This document shows positions 26,928-35,981 of a DNA stretch of 64,000 nt, piece after piece. Location: positions 1 to 64,000 of the forward strand of contig CAZCSP010000017.1 of NCBI GenBank assembly GCA_964501275.1. The letters run 5' to 3'. The DNA comes from 55-13 sp964501275. Lineage in GTDB: Bacteria; Armatimonadota; Fimbriimonadia; Fimbriimonadales; Fimbriimonadaceae. Positions within the stretch are counted from its first letter, which is position 1; each line of letters starts with the position of its first letter. A program made the position numbers and the translations under genes. The notes beneath the pieces were generated by a model that was not told the origin of the DNA, made no database searches, and was given only the letters and a program-made list of their open reading frames with translations.

Positions 26928-28307
26928 CTACTCCACAATCCCCAGTGGCTTCATGGTCTTCCACTTCCCGCGCGTGAAGTCAGGCACGTCGATAGACTGC
27001 CCTCGATTCTTCACCGACCATTCGCTCAATGGCGTGATCACCGACCAAGTCGCTGCGTCGTACACGTCCTGATCCAGCGGCAACCCGTTTCGCAGGCAGT
27101 AGACGATCCGCCAGAGCATGACGAAATCCATACCTCCGTGGCCGCCTTGGCGCTTCGCTTCCTCACCGACTCGCTTCCAGAGCGGATGGTCGTACTCCTT
27201 GTAGAAATCGGCCAGCGCGGAGCCTTCGGTCCAGTCGTGGGTGCTCTTGGTTTTGCCTTCGATCACCACCCGATCCGGGAAACCGGCCCAGATGCCCTTG
27301 GTGCCCTGGATCAGGTTGTGGCGGGTGTAGGGGCGGGGGAGTTGCTCGTCCCATTGGATCATCAGGGTCTTGCCGTTGACCGTCTTGGCGATGGTGGTGC
27401 TGATGTCGCCGCACTGGAACTTCACCTTGTTCCACTTGTGGTCGGGCGGGAAGTTGGCCTTGGCGTAGAGTTCGCGGGCTCGGGATGGGGACGAGACCGA
27501 CGACATATAATCCAGCCGATCCCCCCGATTGATGTCCATGTACTGCGCCACCGGACCGAGGCCGTGGGTGGGATACAGGTTGCCGTTGTGCTTGACGTAC
27601 TCATAGGTGCGCCAAGAGCCGGTGCCCCTCTCGACCTCGTGCATCTGTCCGCGCAGATCATGGATATAGGCCGCCTCGCCGTGCAGAAGCTCGCCAAAGA
27701 CGCCCAGTCGGCACATATTGAGGACCATCAGCTCCTCGCGACCGTAGTTGACGTTCTCCATCATCATGCAGTGCTTCTGGGTGACCTCGGCGGTGTCCAC
27801 CAGTTGCCAGCACTCGTCGATGGTGAGCGCGGCGGGGACCTCCAGGAAGGCGTGCTTTCCGGCCTTCATCGTATCGACCGCCATCCGCGCGTGCCAGTCC
27901 CAGGGGGTGCTGATGATGACGATATCGATGTCCTCCCGATCCAGCATCCGCTTATAGTCGGTGTCGCCATTGGTATAGGCGGCGGGCTCCTTGCCGGTGC
28001 GATCCTTCACCCGCTTGATACTTCGGGCGGCGGTGGGGGCGTGGTTGTCGCAGATGGCGATCACGTCCACCCCTTCGATCGCCAGCATCTGGGAGACATG
28101 CCCTCCCCCCCGAGCCCCGACGCCGATAAAGCCGACCCGGACCCGGTCCATCTTGGGGACGACGAGTTCGGCGGCAGACTTGGCGCCCCTTGGGGCGCGC
28201 TTGTTGAGTTGGAGCTTTTGTTCCAGGGCCATGGCATTGGTGGCAAGAGCGGCGCTGGCAGCGCCTGCTACGGTCAAGAACTCCCGGCGATCGATCTTCT
28301 TCGGCAT
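26928..28307 (-). CDS. Gfo/Idh/MocA oxidoreductase, GH109-like
   Basis: 459 residues. An N-terminal twin-arginine signal (DRREFLTVAG) indicates export of the folded, cofactor-loaded enzyme. The Rossmann motif VGFIGVGARGGGH is at about residue 58. The segments ENVNYGREELMVLNMCRLGVFGELLHGEAAYIHDLR and YPTHGLGPVAQYMDINRGDR match the GH109 family, NAD+-dependent alpha-N-acetylgalactosaminidases. Substrate assignment is by family pattern only. Confidence 0.85.
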   Translation of the reverse strand: MPKKIDRREFLTVAGAASAALATNAMALEQKLQLNKRAPRGAKSAAELVVPKMDRVRVGFIGVGARGGGHVSQMLAIEGVDVIAICDNHAPTAARSIKRVKDRTGKEPAAYTNGDTDYKRMLDREDIDIVIISTPWDWHARMAVDTMKAGKHAFLEVPAALTIDECWQLVDTAEVTQKHCMMMENVNYGREELMVLNMCRLGVFGELLHGEAAYIHDLRGQMHEVERGTGSWRTYEYVKHNGNLYPTHGLGPVAQYMDINRGDRLDYMSSVSSPSRARELYAKANFPPDHKWNKVKFQCGDISTTIAKTVNGKTLMIQWDEQLPRPYTRHNLIQGTKGIWAGFPDRVVIEGKTKSTHDWTEGSALADFYKEYDHPLWKRVGEEAKRQGGHGGMDFVMLWRIVYCLRNGLPLDQDVYDAATWSVITPLSEWSVKNRGQSIDVPDFTRGKWKTMKPLGIVE

Positions 28308-28420
28308 GATGCTGACTAGGTTATCCTCTACGGGCTTAAAATCGGACTAAAGAAGGCAAGGCCTTGCTTCTCGAATCAACCACATCCCCCACAAAAGCAG
28401 TCCAACAAAAGACCAAACCT

Positions 28421-29338
28421 ATGCCTGCGTCTCCTTCGATCAAAGAACTCTCCACCCTTGGCCTCCGCCAGGTAAAGCCTGGCGCGCCCGGCCTATCCCG
28501 CCAACGTAAAGGACGAGGCTTTTCCTATTGCAACGCCAAAGGTGAGCGCATTCAGGATGTTGCGACCTTGGCAAGGATTCGCAAACTGGCGATTCCCCCG
28601 GCTTGGTCCGACGTCTGGATCAGCCCCGATTCCAAAGCCTACGTCCAGGCGACCGGGCGGGATGAGAAGGGGCGCAAGCAGTCGATCTACCATCTCGACT
28701 GGGCCGAGCATCGGGAATGCAAGAAGTACTCCCGACTCGGAAAGGTATCGCGGGCGATTGCCCGAGCCCGAAAAGGGGTGCAGCGCCACCTCAAGCGGTC
28801 GGGCCTCTCCAAAGCCAAGGTGTTCGCCTCGGTGGTGAAGCTGCTGGACCTGAGCCTCATCCGGGTGGGCAACGACCGGTACGCCGACGAGAACGGCTCC
28901 TATGGCCTAACCACCCTCCGCAACCGCCACGTCGAGATCGCCGGCAACCGGATCACTTTCAAGTTCAAGGGGAAAAGCGGGAAGGAGCATGAAGTCCGGC
29001 TCGTCGACCGCTCCCTGGCCCTCCTTCTCGGCAAGCTGAAGGCGCTCAAAGGGGCGAGGCTTTTCCAGTATCTGGACGAATCCGGCAAGGCTCGGCCCGT
29101 CAAAGCCGATGACGTCAATCGATACCTGCAAGAGATCGGCGGCCCCGACCTCACCGCCAAAGACTTCCGCACGCTAAGGGCCACCCAAATGGCCACCCGC
29201 CTGGTCCGGAAAAGGAAGCCCTCCACCAAGCGAGAGGTCAAACAGATCGTCTCCGAAGTCGCCGACACCCTGGGCAACACCCCCGCGATTTGCCGAAAGT
29301 CCTACATTGACCCGGCTGTTTGGGAGGGTGCTGGGTAG
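28421..29338 (+). CDS. Topoisomerase IB (poxvirus type)
   Basis: 305 residues from ATG 28421 (a longer TTG frame exists). The catalytic set can be placed: RVGNDRYADENGSYGLTTLRNRHV, the Lys in FKGKSGKEHEV, Arg in AKDFRTLRAT and Tyr in ICRKSYIDPAVW. The enzyme relaxes supercoils by forming a 3'-phosphotyrosine. The domain order and size match bacterial homologues of the vaccinia enzyme. Confidence 0.92.
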   Translation: MPASPSIKELSTLGLRQVKPGAPGLSRQRKGRGFSYCNAKGERIQDVATLARIRKLAIPPAWSDVWISPDSKAYVQATGRDEKGRKQSIYHLDWAEHRECKKYSRLGKVSRAIARARKGVQRHLKRSGLSKAKVFASVVKLLDLSLIRVGNDRYADENGSYGLTTLRNRHVEIAGNRITFKFKGKSGKEHEVRLVDRSLALLLGKLKALKGARLFQYLDESGKARPVKADDVNRYLQEIGGPDLTAKDFRTLRATQMATRLVRKRKPSTKREVKQIVSEVADTLGNTPAICRKSYIDPAVWEGAG

Positions 29339-29381
29339 GTGAGGAACCCAGTCTGAAAGCTTCGGCCTGTATAATTTGAAC

Positions 29382-29612
29382 ATGCAGCCACAGTCCATCA
29401 CCATCCGGGTGTCCGAAGAAACCGCGAAGGCGTATCTCTCTTCTCCCGAGTCAAAGAAGCGGGCGGCTGAAGACTTATTGGAACTCCTCTTTGCCCCCAG
29501 GAAGCGAACCAGTCTGAGCCAATTCAGGAAACTGGCGGAAGCGGCCAATAAGGAAGCAACGGCGAAGGGGCTTACAGAGGAAGAACTAGCCAAGATTCTA
29601 GATGAAGCCTAG
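29382..29612 (+). CDS. Antitoxin-like small protein
   Basis: 76 residues: an N-terminal SITIRVSEETAKAYLSS strand-helix start and a helical tail (SLSQFRKLAEAANKEATAKGLTEEELAKILDEA). It overlaps the PIN gene by 11 bases. The role as antitoxin follows from this arrangement. TTG at 29376 is an alternative start. Confidence 0.7.
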   Translation: MQPQSITIRVSEETAKAYLSSPESKKRAAEDLLELLFAPRKRTSLSQFRKLAEAANKEATAKGLTEEELAKILDEA

Positions 29613-30015
29613 ATTCCGCGTAGTTTTTGACGTCAATGTCATTATCAGCGCCATCCTGTTTCCAGACTCTGTGCCGGGGTCACTGGTGTTTCAGTCTCGA
29701 CTTCGTGTCCAACCCCTAGTCTCGGTGCCACTGATTGCAGAATTGCATTCCGTTCTCTTGAGACCCAAACTCGACCGATATGTGTCCCGGGAGAGGAGGC
29801 AAATTTTGCTTGCGGCGTATCTTTCGCGAGCGGACATTGTCCCCATCACCATCGCTGTGGATATTTGCCGGGACCCTCGTGACAACCACATCCTGGAACT
29901 GGCACTATCAGCTCCTGCCAACATGATCATCACGGGCGATAAGGACCTTCTAGAGTTGCACCCGTTTCAAGGGATCGACATTCTGAATCCTTCGGATGCA
30001 AGCGCACACCTCTAA
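29602..30015 (+). CDS. PIN-domain toxin, COG1569-like
   Basis: 137 residues. Acidic motif residues are seen at VVFDVNVIISAI, LIAELHSVL, DPRDNHILELAL and ITGDKDLL. The family acts as an RNase toxin paired with a small upstream antitoxin, which is present and overlapping. Confidence 0.82.
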   Translation: MKPRFRVVFDVNVIISAILFPDSVPGSLVFQSRLRVQPLVSVPLIAELHSVLLRPKLDRYVSRERRQILLAAYLSRADIVPITIAVDICRDPRDNHILELALSAPANMIITGDKDLLELHPFQGIDILNPSDASAHL

Positions 30016-30028
30016 ATTTCCCTTAGCC

Positions 30029-30385
30029 TTAGCTGAAGCTGATTGAGATTCTCGATCTTCCCGGCTGCGAAGGAGAGACAACGGCGTAGCCTTTGGCCTT
30101 CAGAAGCCAACCAAACGACCTTTGGAAAACCTCCCGGTCGCCTTCCAGAGTCCTCCGCCAACCCTTGTCCAGCAATTCAGCTTGGAAGGTCGAGGGATTG
30201 GGGACCTCATAAACCCAGAGCAAACCACCGGTGCCACACTTGTCTTTGGGCTCCAATCCCTCCAGGGTTTGGAAGTCGCGCATGAGGACGCTGTAGGACG
30301 GCTTGGTGGCCAAGGCAGCACCCCAGGCGAGGCCAATAGCGGCCGCTACCGAGGCTGCTTTGTCGACCGTGCGCATGATCTTCAT
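30029..30385 (-). CDS. Small exported protein of unknown function
   Basis: 118 residues from ATG 30385, with a hydrophobic N-terminal segment (AASVAAAIGLAWGAALA). The mature part is a short mixed fold (TLEGLEPKDKCGTGGLLWVYEVPNPSTFQAELLDKGW). A longer frame to 30778 lies antisense to the DUF1080 gene and is rejected. No family recognised. Confidence 0.5.
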   Translation of the reverse strand: MKIMRTVDKAASVAAAIGLAWGAALATKPSYSVLMRDFQTLEGLEPKDKCGTGGLLWVYEVPNPSTFQAELLDKGWRRTLEGDREVFQRSFGWLLKAKGYAVVSPSQPGRSRISISFS

Positions 30386-30406
30386 TCTAACGCGTATTAT
30401 CAAGGT

Positions 30407-31189
30407 ATGCGTCGATTTCATCTGCTCCTTGGTCCGATCCTCTTTGCCACCGGGTTCTCTGTTGCCGGGTTCAGCCACCAGCAAACGAACCAGGAATGGG
30501 TGAAGCTGTTCAATGGCAAGGACCTCACCGGATGGACGCCCAAGATCAAGGGGTATCCGTTGGGGGATAACTTTGGCAACACGTTCCGGGTGAAGGACGG
30601 CGTGATCCAGGTGGGGTATGAGGCCTATGACAAGTTCGACGGGCGCTTCGGCCACCTCTTCCACGAGACTCCGCGCTCCAACTACATCCTCCGCTTGGAG
30701 TACCGCTTCACCGGTGAGCAGGCGAAGGAGGGGCCGGGGTGGGCGTGGCGCAACAGCGGCGTCATGATCCACGGCCAAACGCCCCAGTCGATGAACCGCA
30801 ACCAGGAGTTCCCCGTTTCAGCCGAGGTCCAGCTATTGGGCGGAGCGGAAACCGGCAACCGCCCCACCGGCAACCTTTGCACCCCGGGCACCAACGTGGT
30901 GATGACCGACAAACTGATCACCCAACACTGCACCAACTCCACCTCCGAAACCTTCCGCGGGGACCAGTGGGTGAAGCTGGAAATCGAGGTCCACGGCCAC
31001 GGTAAGGTCATTCATCGAATCAATGGCAAAGAGGTCCTGAGCTACTCAGAAATCCAGCTTGATCCTCAAGACAACGACGCCAAGCCGCTGATCAAGGACG
31101 GCAAGTTGGCCATCAGCGGCGGCTCTATCTCATTGCAGTCGGAGAGCCACCCGGTGGAGTTTCGGAATATCGAGATCAAGGTTTTGTGA
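30407..31189 (+). CDS. DUF1080 secreted protein
   Basis: 260 residues with a signal peptide followed by the DUF1080 pattern EWVKLFNGKDLTGWTPK, GHLFHETPRSNYILRLEYRF, NSGVMIHGQ and VEFRNIEIKVL. The fold is a beta jelly roll; some members hydrolyse 3-keto-disaccharides. The ATG at 30407 has GGT just before it, and the start is confirmed by the signal peptide. Confidence 0.88.
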   Translation: MRRFHLLLGPILFATGFSVAGFSHQQTNQEWVKLFNGKDLTGWTPKIKGYPLGDNFGNTFRVKDGVIQVGYEAYDKFDGRFGHLFHETPRSNYILRLEYRFTGEQAKEGPGWAWRNSGVMIHGQTPQSMNRNQEFPVSAEVQLLGGAETGNRPTGNLCTPGTNVVMTDKLITQHCTNSTSETFRGDQWVKLEIEVHGHGKVIHRINGKEVLSYSEIQLDPQDNDAKPLIKDGKLAISGGSISLQSESHPVEFRNIEIKVL

Positions 31190-31220
31190 AGGCGTTGGGT
31201 TTTAAGTTTTGGGGGCGTGG

Positions 31221-32852
31221 CTACTTGAGGTCCGATGCTTTGAAGCGAACCGCCTTGATGAATGGCGGCTTGCCTTTCTCCCAGTAGCCATAGGTCGTCG
31301 CCACAAGCGTCCCATCCGGGAGGAGTTCTAGGCCGGGGTAGCCGCAGTCCCAGGAATCCTGGTTGTCGAGCAAGCGAATCCTCAACTGCCCCTCCTTACC
31401 CATCAGGAGATCGCTATAGGTCCCCACCCAGGCCACGAAGTCACCCTTCCACGGACCTTCCATCATGTCTCGAAAGACGGCGACGATCCGCCCATCCGGG
31501 AGGCGGCGGAGAGTGTGGCGGTCTCCGGTGAGGTTCGGGTGCATTGGGCGGGGCGCGCCCCAGGTTTTGCCTTCATCCGTCGAGACCATCAGGTGCGAAG
31601 GTTTTTGGCGGCGGTTCTCTCGCAATAGGACCGCGATCTGCCGCCCGTCGTCGCTCCGAATCTGCCCTGGCTCGCAGAGGTGGACTTCACTGGAGCTTTG
31701 CAGGGCGCGAGGGGCGGACCAGGTTTCGCCGAGGTCGGCGGACTCCGTTTGGTAGAGTGTGAAGGTTCCACCCGCCTTGCCTTCCCGCGCGAAGAAACGC
31801 CCATCGTCGTGGAACATCGCGATCAGGCGTCCATCGCGGGTCGGCTCCACAAAGCCCATCACCACGATCCCGCCCCAGTCCCCGACCTGCCGCAACGGGG
31901 TCCAGGTCTTGCCCTCGTCGTCGCTCGTGGCGATTCGGGCCGGGTAGAGGCCGGACCACAGGATGAGCCGCTTCGGCCCCACCCGATGGATGGTCGGTGT
32001 CTCCAAAGAGGTCGCCCAGTTTTCGGGAACGGGAAGACGGTCGCTCCAGGTTTTGCCGCCATCTTCCGACCGTTTCATGATGATCGCCCCTTTCCCGTGT
32101 CCCTTGGGGTAGACGGCGAGGATGGTTCGGTTGTCGGCGAGGAGGGTGGTCGAGACGTGGCCCAGGTATTGCCCCTCCTCTTGATCCACCGTGACCTGCC
32201 GCTTCCGGTGCCTTGCCCAGTCGATGGTCTTCACTTTAGCGGGTTTCCTCCCAAACAGCTTCTCGGCGATGTCCTGCGCCATGACCTGGAATCCCGCATT
32301 GCTGGGATGCAGTTTGTCGGGAAACATCTCGGGCGTGTGGCGGAAGAGCGAGAAGGCATCGTAGGTTTGGCAGTCGTTCTCTCGGGCCAACTCTTCCAGG
32401 ATCGGGATGATCTCATAGGCCAGATTCTTGGGCCGCCAGTCGGCATCCGGGAAGAACATCGGCGGCGGGAGCATCACGACGACTTTTGGCTTCGACTTGA
32501 GAGCCTGGAAGCCACGGACTAGGCTCAGGTAGGAACTGCGAAAACGGTCCCCCCGCTCTCGCCAATTCAGTCCTGGAGAGTCGTTGGTTCCCAGCATCAT
32601 CAGGACCAGGTTTGGCTGATAGGCGATGGCCTCCTCGCACTCCTGAAGCTTGTGATATTGGAGCGGACCGGGCAAGACGCTCGCGCTGGTTTTCCCAAAA
32701 TTCCGCACCTGGTATCGACTGCCCAGCAACTGCTGGAGTTGGGCCGGATACCCATTCATCCCGCCGCGCCCCTCGGTAAGAGAGTCCCCCACGCAGGCAA
32801 CCTTGATCGGCGCGAACAGGATCGTCAGGGCAAGAACGGTCGTCATAGCCAT
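31221..32852 (-). CDS. SGNH esterase-sialidase fusion protein
   Basis: 543 residues. The N-terminal half is an SGNH hydrolase: Ser24 in GDSLTEG, GTND at 88-91, and catalytic Asp179/His182 in FPDKLHPSNAG. The C-terminal half has four Asp-box (BNR) motifs at about 262, 310, 371 and 424 (SEDGGKTW, SDDEGKTW, SADLGETW, STDEGKTW), the sialidase propeller signature. A signal peptide leads the protein out of the cytoplasm. An attractive reading is removal of O-acetyl groups and then sialic acid; this is inferred. Confidence 0.82.
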   Translation of the reverse strand: MAMTTVLALTILFAPIKVACVGDSLTEGRGGMNGYPAQLQQLLGSRYQVRNFGKTSASVLPGPLQYHKLQECEEAIAYQPNLVLMMLGTNDSPGLNWRERGDRFRSSYLSLVRGFQALKSKPKVVVMLPPPMFFPDADWRPKNLAYEIIPILEELARENDCQTYDAFSLFRHTPEMFPDKLHPSNAGFQVMAQDIAEKLFGRKPAKVKTIDWARHRKRQVTVDQEEGQYLGHVSTTLLADNRTILAVYPKGHGKGAIIMKRSEDGGKTWSDRLPVPENWATSLETPTIHRVGPKRLILWSGLYPARIATSDDEGKTWTPLRQVGDWGGIVVMGFVEPTRDGRLIAMFHDDGRFFAREGKAGGTFTLYQTESADLGETWSAPRALQSSSEVHLCEPGQIRSDDGRQIAVLLRENRRQKPSHLMVSTDEGKTWGAPRPMHPNLTGDRHTLRRLPDGRIVAVFRDMMEGPWKGDFVAWVGTYSDLLMGKEGQLRIRLLDNQDSWDCGYPGLELLPDGTLVATTYGYWEKGKPPFIKAVRFKASDLK

Positions 32853-32869
32853 CCTCTATTGTCGCTCAA

Positions 32870-33397
32870 TCAGGAGGGGACGTGGCGACGTTTCCGCAGG
32901 ATGTGAACGCATAGCCCAAAGCCTCCGATCCCTGCTCCCAGGTAGGAAAGCGTGTGCGCCACCCATACCGACGAGAACCTGGCGTATTCTTCCGGATCCT
33001 CTATCCAGAAACCGACCGTGTTCGGTGAAACCTGAAAACCGGCAGCCCGGCTGATTACATAGCCAAGTGCGGCAAGCGCTCCTGTCACGCCCATCACAAA
33101 CAAGAGCGGACGAACCAAGTCTCGCCATATCCAATGGCTTCCTTTGCCAAGCACAGAGGCGCAAGACAGGAGGATCCCCAAGATCAGCCCAACCCACCAG
33201 GTGGCGACCACTCCCCAAAAGAGGGCAACGACCGTGAGGTTGGGATGCTGGAAGAAGTCGGCGTGGACTTGCCACTCGGTGAAGTAAGCCGGGGAAAGGC
33301 GAACCGTGATCTGGTCATGAATGAGGCCATAGCCCACACTGGCGGCGATTGCCAAGCCGACAATCTTCCCCGATTCCACCAACGGCCCACGACTCAT
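32870..33397 (-). CDS. Membrane protein of unknown function
   Basis: 175 residues with four hydrophobic segments (VGLAIAASVGYGLIHD, LTVVALFWGVVATWWVGLILGILLSCASVLG, LLFVMGVTGALAALGYVI, LSYLGAGIGGFGLCVHIL). It lies 17 bases upstream of the sialidase fusion gene on the same strand and may be cotranscribed. No family recognised. Confidence 0.6.
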   Translation of the reverse strand: MSRGPLVESGKIVGLAIAASVGYGLIHDQITVRLSPAYFTEWQVHADFFQHPNLTVVALFWGVVATWWVGLILGILLSCASVLGKGSHWIWRDLVRPLLFVMGVTGALAALGYVISRAAGFQVSPNTVGFWIEDPEEYARFSSVWVAHTLSYLGAGIGGFGLCVHILRKRRHVPS

Positions 33398-33460
33398 GAT
33401 CCTGAGGCCGTTTTACCACCGCCCCTAGTGTCTAACGCCGCGATGCCCTAACGCCGTCCC

Positions 33461-34924
33461 TCAGCTCGCCGCCGCTTCGAAAACCACCGACCTCGCCCCA
33501 ACCGCCTGCCGATAGAGGTCCGCATACTCGACCGCGCTCTTGTCCCAGGAGAAGTCCGCCGCCATCCCCGCCTCTACATAGAGGCCCCATTGGGTTCGGT
33601 CAGCGAAGGCCTCGCTGGCTCGGGAGATCGCAGCCCAAAGGTCTTCGGGGGTGGAGTTTTCGAACACAAACCCGTTGTCTCCCTCGAACACCGTATCCGC
33701 CAGGCCACCTGTCTTTCGCACCACCGGCACCGTGCCATAGCGCATCGCGATCATTTGCCCCAGGCCACAGGGCTCGAAGGCGCTGGGCATGAGGAACATA
33801 TCGCACCCGGCATAGACGCGTTGGGCCAATTCCGCGTCGAACTCCTCCACGAACCGCAGGCAGTCCGGGAACACCTTTGCAAACTCTCTCAGACGGTTGG
33901 CGATGGCGGGGTCGCCCAAGCCCTGCACCACCAACTGGGCAGGCAACTCGGCTAGCTGGGGAATGACCTCCAAAACCAGATCGAGCCCCTTCTGATTGCT
34001 CAGGCGGCTGACGATTCCCAATAGCGGCACATTCGGCTTGACCGGCAGGTCCAATTCGCTCTGAAGCCTCGCCTTGCAAGTGATCTTGCCCGACACGTCC
34101 TCGCAGGAGAAGTTGGCGGGAAGGGCGGGGTCGATTTCGGGGTTGAAAGCGTCCAAATCCAGACCGTTTAGAATCCCATGCAGACAGCCTCCCTTTGCCA
34201 AGTGGACCATCAGGCCCTCCAAAGTGCAACCAAACCTGGGAGTCTGAATCTCCTCGGCATAACGTGGGCTCACCGTGTTGACCTGGTCCGAATACACGCA
34301 CCCCGCTTTCAAAAAGTTCACCCGCCCCCAAGTCTCAAGCTGTTCAGAGTTGAACAGTCGTCGGGAAAGGCGTAACTGGTCCAGCACATAAAGGTCGAAT
34401 TCGCCCTGGTACGCCAAATTGTGGATGGTGAAGATGCTGGCGACTCGGCTCCAACTCGGGGCGTATTTCTCGCGCATCAAGACCGGGATGAAGCCCGTCT
34501 GCCAGTCGTTGCAATGCACCACATCCGGCCGCAGGTCGAGGGCCTTGGCGATCTGGAGCACGGCCTCAGAGAAGAACAGATACTGATCCACCCCCGGCAG
34601 ATAGATGCGCTCGCTGGAGGTGGCTTGAATAAAGAAATCGGCCCCACCCACCAACAAAACCCGCACCCCGTCCATCGAGGTCTCCTTTACCCAGGCATCC
34701 ACTTGCCAGTCAGGGTTGATCGAGACCGATATGTCGCTACCGACATCCGAGATCGACCAGCGCGGATCGTCCAGGACCATCTGGTAAGCGGGCATCACGA
34801 CGGTAACGTCGTGGCCCAACGCTCGCAAAGCTTTGGGCAAAGACCCGGCGACATCCGCCAACCCGCCCACTTTGGCAAAAGGGGACACCTCCGCCGAAAC
34901 AAAGAGAATATTCAACGACTCCAC
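33461..34924 (-). CDS. glgA: Glycogen synthase
   Basis: 487 residues, GT5 family. The N-terminal ADP-glucose site KVGGLADVAGSLP (Lys about 18), the YLPGVDQ segment, the NWQTGFIP-like HCNDWQTGFIPVL, and the C-terminal FEPCGLGQMIAMRYGTVPVVRKTGGLADTV are all seen. The enzyme elongates glycogen from ADP-glucose. The length is standard. Confidence 0.94.
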   Translation of the reverse strand: MESLNILFVSAEVSPFAKVGGLADVAGSLPKALRALGHDVTVVMPAYQMVLDDPRWSISDVGSDISVSINPDWQVDAWVKETSMDGVRVLLVGGADFFIQATSSERIYLPGVDQYLFFSEAVLQIAKALDLRPDVVHCNDWQTGFIPVLMREKYAPSWSRVASIFTIHNLAYQGEFDLYVLDQLRLSRRLFNSEQLETWGRVNFLKAGCVYSDQVNTVSPRYAEEIQTPRFGCTLEGLMVHLAKGGCLHGILNGLDLDAFNPEIDPALPANFSCEDVSGKITCKARLQSELDLPVKPNVPLLGIVSRLSNQKGLDLVLEVIPQLAELPAQLVVQGLGDPAIANRLREFAKVFPDCLRFVEEFDAELAQRVYAGCDMFLMPSAFEPCGLGQMIAMRYGTVPVVRKTGGLADTVFEGDNGFVFENSTPEDLWAAISRASEAFADRTQWGLYVEAGMAADFSWDKSAVEYADLYRQAVGARSVVFEAAAS

Positions 34925-35111
34925 AGATATAAAAAGACCCCGATCCTTAGGATTCCAATATGCCTATCATCGGCAACTAGGACGTAGGACGGGATAGCGG
35001 GGGCATTTGTTTATTGGAAATAGGCCAAAAGAGGGGCATTAGGTGTTAGGTGTGAGGCATCAGGCTCGTGGCGCATGCCCAAAACCTAACACCCAACGCC
35101 TAGTGCCCTCT

Positions 35112-35981
35112 CTACAACAAACTCCCCTGCACCGGCCCTGCCGTCTCCAAAAGGCCCTCCAGGTCCTCGGCTTTCTTGATCGAGACTCCACCCTTGGCAA
35201 GCAACCCCTGGTTCCCCTCTATGGAAACATCCCGAACCAGAACAGGGCAGAGGCTCTGCCGCAGGGCTTCGGTCGCCCCAGACCAAGTGCCGCCTGACTC
35301 GGACGCCGAGGACACCACGACCGTCCCGAGCGACCCCGCATAAATCAGCTTGTTCCGAGCCATCGCGTTGCCCACCAGGAAGCCAATGTCCGGGGCAAAG
35401 GGGGTGGCGAGGCAGATTTGGCCCGACTCCACATCCCACTTCCGCATATGCTTCACCAACGACTCCGCCAAAATCCCAACCGCCGAACCTCCGACTTCCA
35501 AGGCCGCCTGCATCGCGATCTCGTCCACTCCTTTCGCCCCGCCCGAGATCACAGCATGGCCCAGTCGCACCGCTTCGGAAGCCACATCCCGACTAAAGCC
35601 CATCCCCGCCGAATCCACCTCCCTCGACCCCACGACGCCAATGGAGGAAGCGTTCAGCAAGTTCGCATTCCCGGCCACAAACAGATGGCTGGCCGTCTTA
35701 TCCCCCAGACGCTCGATCCATAACTGCGGGAAATCCGGTTCAAACTCGGTGACCAGCGTGATCCCGGCCTCGCTCAAACGGGCCACCTTCTCCTCAAACT
35801 CCTCCATCCGATCCAGCCGCTTTTGGATCAACTCCGCATCGACTCCCGGCAAGCGGACCCGGGCGGTGGGGAGGATTTCCGATTCCGGCAACTGCTTGAT
35901 CGCTCGCCAAGCCGCCCCCGGCATCGGGTCCAAGTCCGGCAGGAGTTGGCTGGTGAGGGCGGCGACAACCAGGGGCTTCAA
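35112..35981 (-). CDS. DprA/SMF-like protein coupled to RecQ-PRTase
   Basis: 289 residues if translation begins at TTG 35981, which overlaps the RecQ stop as TTGA and has an AGGAG eight bases upstream. The Rossmann-like core shows GVVGSREVDSAGMGFSRDVASEAVRLGHAVISGGAKGVDEIAMQAAL and GFLVGNAMARNKLIYA, the DprA pattern. An N-terminal helical region (VDAELIQKRLDRMEEFEEKVARL) replaces the usual SAM domain. DprA loads RecA on single strands in transformation; this divergent copy may serve another task with its helicase partner. Confidence 0.82.
   Translation of the reverse strand: MKPLVVAALTSQLLPDLDPMPGAAWRAIKQLPESEILPTARVRLPGVDAELIQKRLDRMEEFEEKVARLSEAGITLVTEFEPDFPQLWIERLGDKTASHLFVAGNANLLNASSIGVVGSREVDSAGMGFSRDVASEAVRLGHAVISGGAKGVDEIAMQAALEVGGSAVGILAESLVKHMRKWDVESGQICLATPFAPDIGFLVGNAMARNKLIYAGSLGTVVVSSASESGGTWSGATEALRQSLCPVLVRDVSIEGNQGLLAKGGVSIKKAEDLEGLLETAGPVQGSLL

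Noticed and set aside
27138..28319. 393-residue ORF opposite the GH109-like gene
   Set aside because: Antisense shadow of a gene with clear Tat signal and Rossmann motif.
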